A DNA stretch of 32,173 nt from Acidobacteriaceae bacterium (GTDB lineage Bacteria > Acidobacteriota > Terriglobia > Terriglobales > Acidobacteriaceae). This document shows positions 19,201-24,866 of this stretch, piece after piece. Position 1 is the first letter of the stretch. Each line of letters starts with the position of its first letter. The translations under genes were made by a program, and so were the position numbers. Location: NCBI GenBank assembly GCA_025352065.1, contig JANXUC010000015.1:1-32173 (forward strand), written 5' to 3'. The notes below the pieces were generated by a model. The model had not been told where the DNA came from. It worked only from the letters and a program-made list of their open reading frames with translations, and did no database searches.

Positions 19201-20943
19201 GCTGGCCTCGATCCTACTTTGAGCTACCTGGATAGTTTGTTTTTCGTCGGAGCCTTGCCAGTCGCCTAGCCGTAACAAAACAATGTTGAAACCATCAGAA
19301 TTGCGGGCAACCATGCTTGCCGGATCAAGCAATTGCTGGAAGACTTGGTTGTAGGGCGCGAACTGGGCCTTAGCGCGTAATCCCAGCTCTTTAATCCAGA
19401 ATGCGAGGGGTGCTTCCAACGGTTCTGCGGTGAACGTCGCAGTAATCGCAATTGTCTGCACCTGTTCTCGTTTAGAAGCGGCAGCCGATTGCTCCATCAA
19501 TTCCGGAAGAAGCGGAATATCCTGAATGCGAGTTTGCGGGGATGTGACAAATCGTTCAAGAATAAGAACATACATCTGCAGCAAGTTCTCAATTGTTCCA
19601 GGATCAAACAAATCTTCGTTGTATTCACAATCGATCGTCAGCTGGCCGTTCGTTTCCTCCGCGACAAAACGCAAGTCGAGGAACGCGACTCCATAGTCCA
19701 TCTGGAGCAACCGGGCTTCCAATTGATCGGAGCGAAAGATCATTTCAGGATAGTTCTGTACCAGCAGCGCCACGTTGTAGAGGGGGTTGGCGCTCAGTGA
19801 CCGCTGCGGCTTGACGGCCTCGACAATTTTTTCGAAAGGGCAAGTTTGATGCGCCAGGCTTTCGAAAACGCTTTGCCTGGTTCTGCGCAGGAATTCAACA
19901 ACAGATTCTTCCGGCGTCACCTGTGAACGCAAAGGGAGGAAGTTCATGAAACAGCCAATCAAGTTTTCAATTTCCGCCTGGTCGCGATTCGCGCTCACAG
20001 TGCCGACAATCTGATCCTGCTGCCCGCTCCATCGCGCAAGCAAAACGTTCAGGCCTGCCAGCAGCGCGGCGAACAGCGTGGTCGCTTCTGCCTGGCAGAA
20101 GGCCTTGAGTTGGATCGTAAGCTCCGCGCTCATACCCTTTGAGCGATGGCTGCCCTGGTAATTCATCGCCTCCGGGCGAGTGCGATCCGTAGGAAGTGCA
20201 ATTGATGAAGGTGCACCTTCCAATTGTTTACGCCAAAATTCCAGTTCTTTTTCAAGTACCGCGCCCTGCATCCATTCTTGCTGCCAAACGGCATAATCGG
20301 CGTAATGGACGGCGAGTTCCCCGAGTGAAGCAGATCCTCCTCGCATCTGCGCGCCGTAGGACTCCCCGAGCTCTCGAAAAAAAATGCCGCCCGTCCAACC
20401 ATCGCTAATGATGTGGTGCATGGTGAGTGCCAGCACGTGTTCATCCGCTGCAAAGCGGAGCAGATGCGCCCGCAATAATGGCCCGTTCACAAGATCAAAT
20501 GGAGTGCGACTAAACTGCAGCACTTTTTTCTCGGTGGTAGCGTGGCGCTGCTCGGGGGGAGTTGAGCTCAAATCCGTAGATGTGAGCTTGAGCTTGGATT
20601 CCGCTGCGATCGCTTGGCGAGGTTGTCCACTCTCATCCGCCGGAAAAGTTGTGCGCAGAATTTGATGCCGTTGAACAATCGCGTTCAACGCCGCTTCCAA
20701 AGCAGCAATGTCGAGTGTTCCCCGCAGTAGCAGCGCTCGCGGGACGTTGTAGAGATAGCTTTCCGGATCAAGTTGCTGGATCAGCCACATCCGCTGTTGC
20801 GCGAAGGACAGCAGAGCGCTGTCGCAATTCATTCGCGGACGGATCGGAGGGGCAATCGCGGGCGCCGGGCGTTTCAGCATCCGCTCCAGCAAAGCCTGCT
20901 TGGCCGGGCTTAAGTTCGCAGCCTTCGTCCGGTCATCCGACAT
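10222..20943 (-). CDS. Nonribosomal peptide synthetase, C-FkbH/HAD-T-C-A-T-C-A-T-C
   Basis: Multimodular NRPS of about 3,570 residues. Domain order (numbered from a GTG two codons before the preferred ATG): C1 45-480 (HHIISDG 178-184); FkbH-like N-domain 500-690 plus HAD domain 695-835 (LDCDNT at 699-704); carrier T1 (ELGGHS, Ser922); C2 980-1420 (HHIVSDR 1114-1120); A1 1450-1925 (FTSGSTGRPKGV); T2 (Ser1973); C3 2025-2465 (HHIISDR 2162-2168); A2 2490-2995 (YTSGSTGQPKGV); T3 (Ser3046); C4 3100-3535 (HHIISDR 3239-3245); charged tail 3540-3575. By alignment to GrsA the A2 pocket reads DILQLGMIWK, almost the glycine code. A1 reads DMFNVALYSK, partly like an alanine code but unassigned. There is no thioesterase, reductase or epimerase. 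C1 at the N-terminus implies a donor loaded elsewhere, plausibly the free ACP. HAD motif IV is altered (VFVSSSERE for VFxDDNPxE). The ATG at 20943 has a GAGAG-rich Shine-Dalgarno. Confidence 0.95.
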   Translation of the reverse strand: MSDDRTKAANLSPAKQALLERMLKRPAPAIAPPIRPRMNCDSALLSFAQQRMWLIQQLDPESYLYNVPRALLLRGTLDIAALEAALNAIVQRHQILRTTFPADESGQPRQAIAAESKLKLTSTDLSSTPPEQRHATTEKKVLQFSRTPFDLVNGPLLRAHLLRFAADEHVLALTMHHIISDGWTGGIFFRELGESYGAQMRGGSASLGELAVHYADYAVWQQEWMQGAVLEKELEFWRKQLEGAPSSIALPTDRTRPEAMNYQGSHRSKGMSAELTIQLKAFCQAEATTLFAALLAGLNVLLARWSGQQDQIVGTVSANRDQAEIENLIGCFMNFLPLRSQVTPEESVVEFLRRTRQSVFESLAHQTCPFEKIVEAVKPQRSLSANPLYNVALLVQNYPEMIFRSDQLEARLLQMDYGVAFLDLRFVAEETNGQLTIDCEYNEDLFDPGTIENLLQMYVLILERFVTSPQTRIQDIPLLPELMEQSAAASKREQVQTIAITATFTAEPLEAPLAFWIKELGLRAKAQFAPYNQVFQQLLDPASMVARNSDGFNIVLLRLGDWQGSDEKQTIQVAQSRIEASVREFIGALQAAGHKAHSPFLLCICPSERKLTANANWAEFLSRTEQTLLSAMSELPGVHVIPSGEAFGLYPVEDYEDEYSDKLGHIPYTPAYFTALGTTLARRMFSLRTAPKQVVVLDCDNTLWQDTCASRPPDSIPVNAPRRALQKFFLRQSETGKLLCLCSKSAEADVNAVFAQNPNMALRPEHIITQRLGVKSIPTGLRELADELQFSLGSFVFVSSSERECAETRTECPEVLCLTLPGNPEEVPRFLNNVWAFDQTTEPTGAPQIANQVVNRVASKLFDIASISRAMEAGRSSARTQQFVAPRTPTEEMIAGAWAQVLKLDRVGIHDNFFELGGHSVLATQVVARVRRTLGVELPLRAMFEAPTVAEFAQRVEAAQRSGGELLAPQIKRSEKRDQLPLSFAQQRLWFLDQLEPGSPSYNMPRVLRMRGKLNVPALHRAINKIVERHATLRTSFALDGSEPVQVIANQLELPLPVTDLTYLSEPQREAQARTLAEQEAQRPFDLSSGPLLRAQLIVLELGHYQLFLTMHHIVSDRWSMGVLAEELAAHYEAFVHGVPSPWPELAIQYCDFAVWQREWLQGEVLRKQLDYWKEQLAGVPTILELPTDHSRPAVLSVRGATQSVILSHELIEKLTTLSQSEGVTLFMTLLSAFQTLLSRYAGQEDVIVGSPIANRSFAEIEPLIGFFVNTLALRGDVSGDPTFRELMARTKEVCLRAYAHQDIPFERLVEELQPERSLSHSPVFQVMFALQNAPMQAMELTGLKLERVPVYTDTSMFDMSWFVNEVPQGYLLYVEYATDLFEDATITRALQHFQTLLQSCLEYPERHLSQLPMLGEDERQKVVVDFNSTAADFPRLCIHNLLEQSAQRVPDATALICGEERTTYGELNERANQIAHHLIKLGAGPDVLIGVFMERTPDLVPAIFGVLKSGAAYVPLDPSYPHERLAAILEDSHAPIVLTQQSLAAKLENNRAKFVCVDSDWGKISQESRENPQTQVTPDNLAYVLFTSGSTGRPKGVALEHHNNVTFVQWAQTVFTLAELAGVLLCTSIGFDMSTFEMFITAAAGGKIILAENPLYLPTLPAKDEVTLINTVPSAIAELVRMNALPEALQTVVLAGEALPDSLVEEIYRTGTVKNVHNLYGPTESGYSTWTHVPQGGRVTIGKPIANEQCYILDKNLQPLPVGVPGELYLAGEGLARGYFGRTDLTAERFVANPFSKQNPSRMYKTGDLCRWLPDGNINYLGRIDHQVKLRGFRIELGEIEAVLAKDPSVRQCLVLAREDQPGLKRLVAYLVPHEGVDPNPDNLVLHLQRSLPDFMVPTAFVVLESFPLTPNGKIDRKALPPPEYKKDASENYVAPRNPIEEKVAAIWSEVLHLDQVSVTSDFFTLGGHSLLAAQVISRLRQAFEVELPLKAMFESPKLEILAARIQAAKHGSDVPPIRRVSRETSLPASSAQQRIWFLDQLDPGNPAYNIPWTLKITGAVNADAIEASLNIIAVRHEGLRTVFNTVADQPVQVIHDSVRVPFRRVDVSNLPEHERDAEAMRVIGEDANRPFDLAQVPLMRSILVRVSDEDSYLLLNVHHIISDRWSMGVLSQELANLYEATIEGKAADLPPLPLQYADYSEWQRECLHGPVLEKQLGYWKEKLKDIPPVLELPTDRPRQATENSHGEVAYLTLPLALTDQLTQLGRKHGATLFMTLLAGFQALLSRHSGQDDIVVGTAIANRTHPDLERVIGFFLNTLPLRTRLSGDPSFAEMIERAKETALGAYANQDMPFEKLVEELNPERSLRHSPLVQAFFVLQNAPAEALQLKGLRLKPVPSGFKTVKGDLYLSMHDTQKGLESRLEYSVDLFDPATMERLLQHFRVLLQAAVANPELKLSQLPLLTESERQQIIVEHNDTAEDFPLSQTLPHLFSAQAARTPQAIAVQFGAEQLTFAELDARSNQLARYLQERGAGRETHVALCLDRSLDLVVSLLAVLKAGAAYLPLDPGYPKDRSAFIVQDARVPLLITQSSLLSNLPVSPTESNTQVLSLDVEWPQIAKLGSEPLTSYPAPKDAAYLLYTSGSTGQPKGVEIEHLALTNFLLSMQREPGLESRDTLLGVTTLSFDIAGLEIYLPLITGARLVLASREQAGDAHQLSALLEKSAATVMQATPATWRMLVDSGWTGRPDLKILCGGEALPAELANSLRTRCDSLWNMYGPTETTIWSSVYRVASNLNAVAPIGRPIANTQFYVLDAHRQLAPTGVPGELYIGGLGLARGYFHRPELTAEKFVADPFSSSAPSGISSPSRSFGDTRRLYRTGDLARWQADGQLQYIGRIDNQVKLRGFRIELGEIETALQHHCSVQHCLVMAREDTPGQPRLVAYWTLVPGSQLSLAEARLHLKKSLPDYMIPTTFVEMDAMPLTPNGKVDRKRLPVPDYGIGAAAKPDGGTRTPTEEIITGIWAEVLKLSQIGPTDDFFELGGHSLLATQVISRVRQAFRTDLPVRTLFEAPTIAGLAQRVDTSVGQKSGLEAPPMRRVPRNKPLPVSFSQQRLWFLDQLEPGNPLYNIAYVTRMTGQLNPRALEKSLDEVVRRHESLRTKFQMHNDEPVQIVVPQVELHWTHLDASPFPTIAEREAEARRLATEEIQKPFNLLTGPLLRPALIKIGEEDHALILNMHHIISDRWSLGVLSQELATLYEAHLEGRPALLPDLDFQYADYAAWQREFLSGEVLDKQLAYWRLQLEGAPPVLELPTDRPRKETEQFWGAIHRQPIPEILVKSLKDLSRTQRGTFFMTLLAAFQLFLGRLSGKDDVVIGTDLANRNQMESEKMIGFFVNLLPMRARFTPDATFIDFFQQVREGSLEAMAHQDIPFDKLIEELRPDRSLTHNPLVQILFVMQNTPQLATGFGDLKLGPLGVGSSSRFDLVLFINTPETDPSTLWVYNPNLFDASTVARMANTYELLLDLISGNPGGTIAYLFAKLDEAEQRNRSEEQEKFQKASQDKLRKVRRKIIEA

Positions 20944-21057
20944 TGTCACTCTCTCTTTTCAGCTCGGACCGCCGCTGTGCAGCCCGCTCAACTCGTAGGC
21001 CTAAGGTCTGAAGAAGTGGACTTTCGTCCTGCGCTCAATGTTGGGGGGATAAATAGA

Positions 21058-21063
21058 ATTATA
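21058..21063 (-). promoter_or_regulatory. Candidate -10 box upstream of the NRPS
   Basis: The 232-bp gap between the RLP and NRPS genes contains a consensus TATAAT on the minus strand, about 115 bp before the NRPS start. No convincing -35 box sits 16-18 bp upstream, so this is a weak promoter call. The gap contains no gene and no clear terminator. It suggests the NRPS may have its own transcription start rather than relying only on read-through from the RLP gene. Confidence 0.3.
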
Positions 21064-21175
21064 GACGACATTTCCAGAGTGCTTCCGGTTGGAAGGTTAC
21101 CTCCGGTCTCCGCAGTTCGGCCGTCTCGGCTTTCCTATAAATAATTACCGAAGTACCGTTCGATAGCCGGAGGAG

Positions 21176-22237
21176 TTATGCTTTGCTGCGAAGCTCTTTC
21201 TTGGTCTCGGCGATTTTCTGGACGACAGCCTGTGCCATGGCTTGCGGCGGCTTGTCGGAGTTGAAAATCAGCCCCCCAAGCACAATGCCGTAGGGGACCT
21301 TCGCAGCTTCGTACGGAGCCATAATGCTGGCCAGGTTCGACATGCTCCCGCCACCAGTCAGCATGGGCAGCGTCTTTGCAATCGGCAGTTCGTCCGTCAG
21401 CACTTTCGCGATTTCCAGCTCTTCTGCTTTCGTAGCGCGGTAGTAGTGCGTCTCCCCAATCGGACTGATAAACGCGTCGCATCCAAACAGGCGATGCAGT
21501 TGGCCATACATTCTGTGGCTGAAGCTGGTTGCGTAGATGCCGTGCATCGACAGGTGACCCAGCATCGGGACTTTGGTGTGCTTCCGAAGCTCGTGCAAGG
21601 CCGGGAACCCCACAATCGTGGGATTCATCAGCACCATGCCAAGTTTCTCCTGCTGCAATACCTTGTGGAACGCACTTATGTCGTCGAGGTTGACGGCGGG
21701 AATATAGCAGCTGTTTCGCGAGGCCAATTCAAGGCGAGTCTGCAGTGACAGATTGGCGAAGTCACCCTGCATCTCATCGTCTTTCGCCGCGTGAAATCCA
21801 CCGGATACCGGTTGACGCATCCGCTGTTCCAAATCTCCGACAGAGCCCTCCAGGTCGAGAGAGGGCTTGATGATCGCGACCAGCAAAGGGGGTTCCGCAG
21901 CGCCGAATCGTTCCAAAACGGATGCGGCTCCGAAGGCAGGTCCATGAAACCAGGTATAAACTTCCGCGGGCAGCGTCAGATCCTCGAAGCGAGCTTTGCC
22001 AAAGGCCCTCATAAAGGGAATTTCGCCAAACAGCATCGCCATGAACTGGCTCACGCTACGATCAAAAATGTTTAAAGGAAAGCGAAGAAGAACTCTGAAC
22101 GTGGAGGCCGACACCTTGTCGACATCAATCTTCGAAGAAGGCAAGTCTTTTAGCCGCTGAAGATCATCGATAAATTTGTGTAACGCCTTTTCGTCGGCGC
22201 CTTCGGCCAGCACGGTGAGTTCAATATTGTTCGCCAT
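21176..22237 (-). CDS. RuBisCO-like protein (form IV-type RLP)
   Basis: The 353-residue sequence follows the RuBisCO large-subunit barrel: FHGPAFG (RuBisCO FQGPPHG), LLVAIIKPSLDL (LLGCTIKPKLGL), AKDDE (TKDDE), MLGHLSMHG (LLHIHRAMHA) and LTGGGSMSN (ASGGIH). Retained residues are Lys124 (=K175), the carbamylation lysine Lys152 (=K201), Asp154 and Glu155 (=D203, E204) and His228 (=H294). Changed are K177 (Ser126), R295 (Leu), H327 and the loop-6 K334, which carboxylation requires. It therefore cannot be a CO2-fixing RuBisCO. Known RLPs enolise, isomerise or decarboxylate sugar-phosphate-like compounds (DK-MTP-1-P enolase, apionate-pathway decarboxylase). It starts four bases after the ligase stop, with AAGG upstream, so it is co-transcribed with carrier-protein genes. 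That setting suggests a biosynthetic, not catabolic, job. Confidence 0.85.
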   Translation of the reverse strand: MANNIELTVLAEGADEKALHKFIDDLQRLKDLPSSKIDVDKVSASTFRVLLRFPLNIFDRSVSQFMAMLFGEIPFMRAFGKARFEDLTLPAEVYTWFHGPAFGAASVLERFGAAEPPLLVAIIKPSLDLEGSVGDLEQRMRQPVSGGFHAAKDDEMQGDFANLSLQTRLELASRNSCYIPAVNLDDISAFHKVLQQEKLGMVLMNPTIVGFPALHELRKHTKVPMLGHLSMHGIYATSFSHRMYGQLHRLFGCDAFISPIGETHYYRATKAEELEIAKVLTDELPIAKTLPMLTGGGSMSNLASIMAPYEAAKVPYGIVLGGLIFNSDKPPQAMAQAVVQKIAETKKELRSKA

Positions 22238-22241
22238 ATGG

Positions 22242-23879
22242 TTAGCCTTGCGACCCCAGCACCCACTTCAGGGTTTCCATGTCCTCGCTGTTCGCCAAAC
22301 GCTTCTCGTAATAATCGCGCAGCAAGCGATGCAGAATTTTTTTCGTCGGGCCCTTAGGAAGCTCGGGCATATCTCCAAGGCGATTGGTAATAACAATCCG
22401 TTTTGGTTGCTTGAAGCGTGCCAGCGACTTCGCACAGTAAGCCAGTAGCTCAGGTTCCGAGCTGGCTGAATTGTCTTTCAATCGGGCGAAAGCACAAATT
22501 TCCTGACCCAAAATTGGATCGTCAACTCCAATCACAGCACATTCCGCCACATTCGCGTGTTGAGCGAGAACGTTCTCGATCTCAGCCGGGTAGATCTTCT
22601 CGCCACCTTTTACGATTAAGTCGTCTTTGCGGCTGCGGAAGTAGTAGTCGCCATTGGAATCGCGCAGGCCGTAGTCGCCCGAGTGGTACCAGCCTCCGCG
22701 GAACTTCATCTCTTGCAGCTCTGGAAGTTTGTGATATCCGATTGCAACATTCGCGCCACGAATGCAGATTTCGCCTTCCGTCCCGTCCGGCACTTCCACA
22801 TCGTTTTCGTCGACCACCTTCATGTCGCTGATCGGAAGCACGGTTCCTACGGAACCAAGTTTTCGCTGGTCGGCGGGAAAACGATTGAAACAGGAGTAAG
22901 AAGTGGCCTCCGTCGATCCAAAGCCTTCAAAAATCGGAATGCCAAATTTGGCCTCGAACTTTTGCGCCAGACTCAGCGGCAAAAGCTGGCCTCCACAAAT
23001 AATTCCCTGTAGACGTCCGGGGCGCCCTTCAAAGCCAAGCGCCAAAATTGCCGCCAGAACCGACGGCATCACACTGGTGTGCGTACATTGGTAGCGGTCG
23101 ACGAGCGCCCAGAAAGATCGCAGGCTCGCCTTGGGATCAATCATGACAACAGATCCTCCGCGATATAGCGTGGTGGTCAACGAAACGACCAGACCATTGT
23201 TGTGGAACAAGGGCAGGATGCACAGGCTCCGCGTGGCTGGGCTGAACTCAAACCATTCCGCCATCCCCATACCATCTATGATGAAGTTCATGTGACTCAG
23301 GATTACGCCTTTGGGGAAGCCGGTTGTTCCGGATGTGTAAATGATCGCTGCAGGCGTGGTAGGCGGTACATCCGGGAGCGCAGCCTCCACCGCGGCGATA
23401 TCCACCTTCGCCATGTCGGCAACATCAGCCAGCGGGTAGAATTTCATCGTGGGCATCTCGGCCTGCAGCGGCGCCAGCTTATGCTTCAACTCAGCATCAT
23501 AAAAAACTGCTTCACTGTCGCTGTTTTCGACGATGAAGCGAATTTCCTGCAGCGCCAGGTCCGGATTGATAGGCACAACGTTGATGCCCTGCGATACCGC
23601 TCCAAAAAAGACTGAGAGAAATTCCGGCGTGTTGCGAAAGATTATGGAAATGGTTCCGAAGTCTCGAGTGCGGGTGCGGAGCCACTCGGCTGCCACAATC
23701 GTTAGATCATAGAACTCGCGGTAGGTATATTTGCGGTCGGTTTCCGGAAAAATCAGAAACTCGCGATCGGGGGCTTCTTCCGTCTTAGCCCGCAACAAAT
23801 GCCGGAAGTTCGTATAGAGCAAATCCACCGGCTTGGTGGAATACTGGTAGGGAAGTAGAGGCCAGGATGTTGTTATCAC
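22242..23879 (-). CDS. Acyl-CoA/acyl-ACP synthetase (ANL superfamily AMP ligase)
   Basis: This is a complete 545-residue adenylate-forming ligase. The P-loop is YTSGTTGFPKGV (181-192), the A5 region is GFGSTEATSYSCFN (319-332), A7/A8 reads YHSGDYGL then RSRKDDLIVKGGEKIYPAEI, and the C-terminal lysine is in LPKGPTKK (Lys513). The enzyme activates a carboxylic acid as the adenylate and passes it to a thiol. The gene overlaps the ACP stop by one base (TAGTG) and has AAAGGAA upstream of its GTG, so the two are translationally coupled. This makes the neighbouring carrier protein a likelier acceptor than free CoA. The substrate is not readable from sequence; the adjoining RLP and RpiB genes suggest a small polyhydroxy or sugar-derived acid (inference). 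Confidence 0.9.
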   Translation of the reverse strand: MITTSWPLLPYQYSTKPVDLLYTNFRHLLRAKTEEAPDREFLIFPETDRKYTYREFYDLTIVAAEWLRTRTRDFGTISIIFRNTPEFLSVFFGAVSQGINVVPINPDLALQEIRFIVENSDSEAVFYDAELKHKLAPLQAEMPTMKFYPLADVADMAKVDIAAVEAALPDVPPTTPAAIIYTSGTTGFPKGVILSHMNFIIDGMGMAEWFEFSPATRSLCILPLFHNNGLVVSLTTTLYRGGSVVMIDPKASLRSFWALVDRYQCTHTSVMPSVLAAILALGFEGRPGRLQGIICGGQLLPLSLAQKFEAKFGIPIFEGFGSTEATSYSCFNRFPADQRKLGSVGTVLPISDMKVVDENDVEVPDGTEGEICIRGANVAIGYHKLPELQEMKFRGGWYHSGDYGLRDSNGDYYFRSRKDDLIVKGGEKIYPAEIENVLAQHANVAECAVIGVDDPILGQEICAFARLKDNSASSEPELLAYCAKSLARFKQPKRIVITNRLGDMPELPKGPTKKILHRLLRDYYEKRLANSEDMETLKWVLGSQG

Positions 23880-24127
23880 TACCGTGTTCCTTTCTCGAGC
23901 GCGCCCAGCAAATAGCGAACCAGCCGCTCGGCAGAGGTGAGTTTAAAGGCCTCGTCGGCGCTAATCTCGATCCCGAACTTTCTCTCCACCGCACTGAGTA
24001 ACTGCACGTGTTTCAGCGAGTCCCATGCGGGAGCCGTGTACATGCTGGTGGTTTCGTCAAATCGCGGAATCCGGAGCACCTGCTCGGCGATGGGGGCGAG
24101 AGCTGAATATATTTCTTGCGAAGTCAT
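23879..24127 (-). CDS. Free acyl/peptidyl carrier protein
   Basis: This 82-residue carrier protein has the phosphopantetheine site in AWDSLKHVQLL (Ser37), followed by ERKFGIEIS and a helical C-terminus. I prefer the ATG at 24127; an upstream in-frame TTG at 24166 would add 13 residues but has no family support. AAGGA lies somewhat far, about 12 bases before the ATG. The stop shares its last base with the GTG of the acyl-AMP ligase gene. It presumably carries the acyl unit made by the ligase and presents it to the first C domain of the NRPS, or to the FkbH-like acyltransferase domain. Confidence 0.88.
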   Translation of the reverse strand: MTSQEIYSALAPIAEQVLRIPRFDETTSMYTAPAWDSLKHVQLLSAVERKFGIEISADEAFKLTSAERLVRYLLGALEKGTR

Positions 24128-24167
24128 GCGGAAAAAGTGTCCTTCATTTCTGAATAGTCGTTCCAAC

Positions 24168-24200
24168 CGAGGTGCTGGATCACAGCGTTCCCCAACCTCG
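24168..24200 (-). promoter_or_regulatory. Stem-loop in the leader before the ACP gene
   Basis: On the minus strand CGAGGT and ACCTCG form an outer stem, GCTG and CAGC an inner stem, with the loop TGATC and a one-sided TGGGGAAC bulge. It lies in the only sizeable gap (118 bp) in the RpiB-ACP part of the operon, about 40 bases before the ACP start. No U-tract follows, so it is not an obvious terminator. It could be an RNA processing or stability element that adjusts ACP level. Confidence 0.35.
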
Positions 24201-24245
24201 AATTCTACATTGGCTCATCCAGCATAAAATCGGGCATAAAGTTAA

Positions 24246-24857
24246 TCACGAACGCCCACGTTTTGATGCTTTTGCTTCCTCAGAGACGATCTGAGTCGGG
24301 TTTTCCTGAGGAGTTTTGCCGAAATCGTTTCCATTCATCGAAAGTGCAGCAATGTCCGGATCATCTGGTGCGGGACGGAAGTTCTGGTTCTCCACCTGCG
24401 TGATGCGGCGCACGCGATCCATCCGGCGGTCGATCGCCTCAAAACGCGTGGCAAAAAACTCGTGGATAATCTCAATGTTTTGGGCGAGATCGGTCTTTGC
24501 CGAAAGGCATAGAACGTTCGCATTGTTGATGACTTTGCAATCTCTGGCATCGACCTCAGTGACGCAGCGCGCCGCGTAAATGCCTCGGTGCTTGTTGGCA
24601 ACAATGGAAACGCCAATCCCAGTGCCACAGATAATTACGCCAATTCCGCCATTCGTCAGCGTTAGGTTGCAAACGCGCGAGCAAATGTCCACGTAGTTGT
24701 CGAGCTTTGGCTCCAGTCCGCTGGTGTCGAGCACATCGCCGAGGCGCACCAACGCGTTCTTAAGCCCTTCGCTTTGCCACTCGGCGTTGCGGTCGGCACC
24801 GTAAACGATGATAGAGCTCGCCGCCGTCGATGAACCGTCAAAAGATGAAGGAAACAT
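24246..24857 (-). CDS. RpiB/LacA/LacB-family sugar-phosphate isomerase
   Basis: Residues 14-155 follow the RpiB fold. GVIICGTGIGVSIVANK matches E. coli RpiB GILICGTGVGISIAANK, with Cys77 as the catalytic base equivalent to Cys66. GIYAARC and NNANVLCLSAKT follow, and an Arg cluster at 144-151 would bind phosphate. Two histidines used for ring opening in RpiB are replaced: His10 by Arg23 and His99 by Ile110. RpiB homologues that isomerise four-carbon sugar phosphates have no ring to open, so an acyclic substrate is plausible here (inference). A 40-residue polar tail with no family counterpart ends the protein. The ATG has AGGA seven bases upstream and lies nine bases after the stop of the FkbH-related gene. 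Confidence 0.85.
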   Translation of the reverse strand: MFPSSFDGSSTAASSIIVYGADRNAEWQSEGLKNALVRLGDVLDTSGLEPKLDNYVDICSRVCNLTLTNGGIGVIICGTGIGVSIVANKHRGIYAARCVTEVDARDCKVINNANVLCLSAKTDLAQNIEIIHEFFATRFEAIDRRMDRVRRITQVENQNFRPAPDDPDIAALSMNGNDFGKTPQENPTQIVSEEAKASKRGRS

Positions 24858-24866
24858 AGCGTTGTC

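Noticed and set aside
10222-20943. CRISPR array or tandem DNA repeats inside the long gene
   Set aside because: The recurring motifs are homologous NRPS domains diverged at DNA level; no short regularly spaced repeats were seen anywhere in the window.
21176-22237. True CO2-fixing RuBisCO
   Set aside because: The loop-6 lysine, His327, Arg295 and Lys177 equivalents are missing, and there are no small-subunit or phosphoribulokinase genes nearby.
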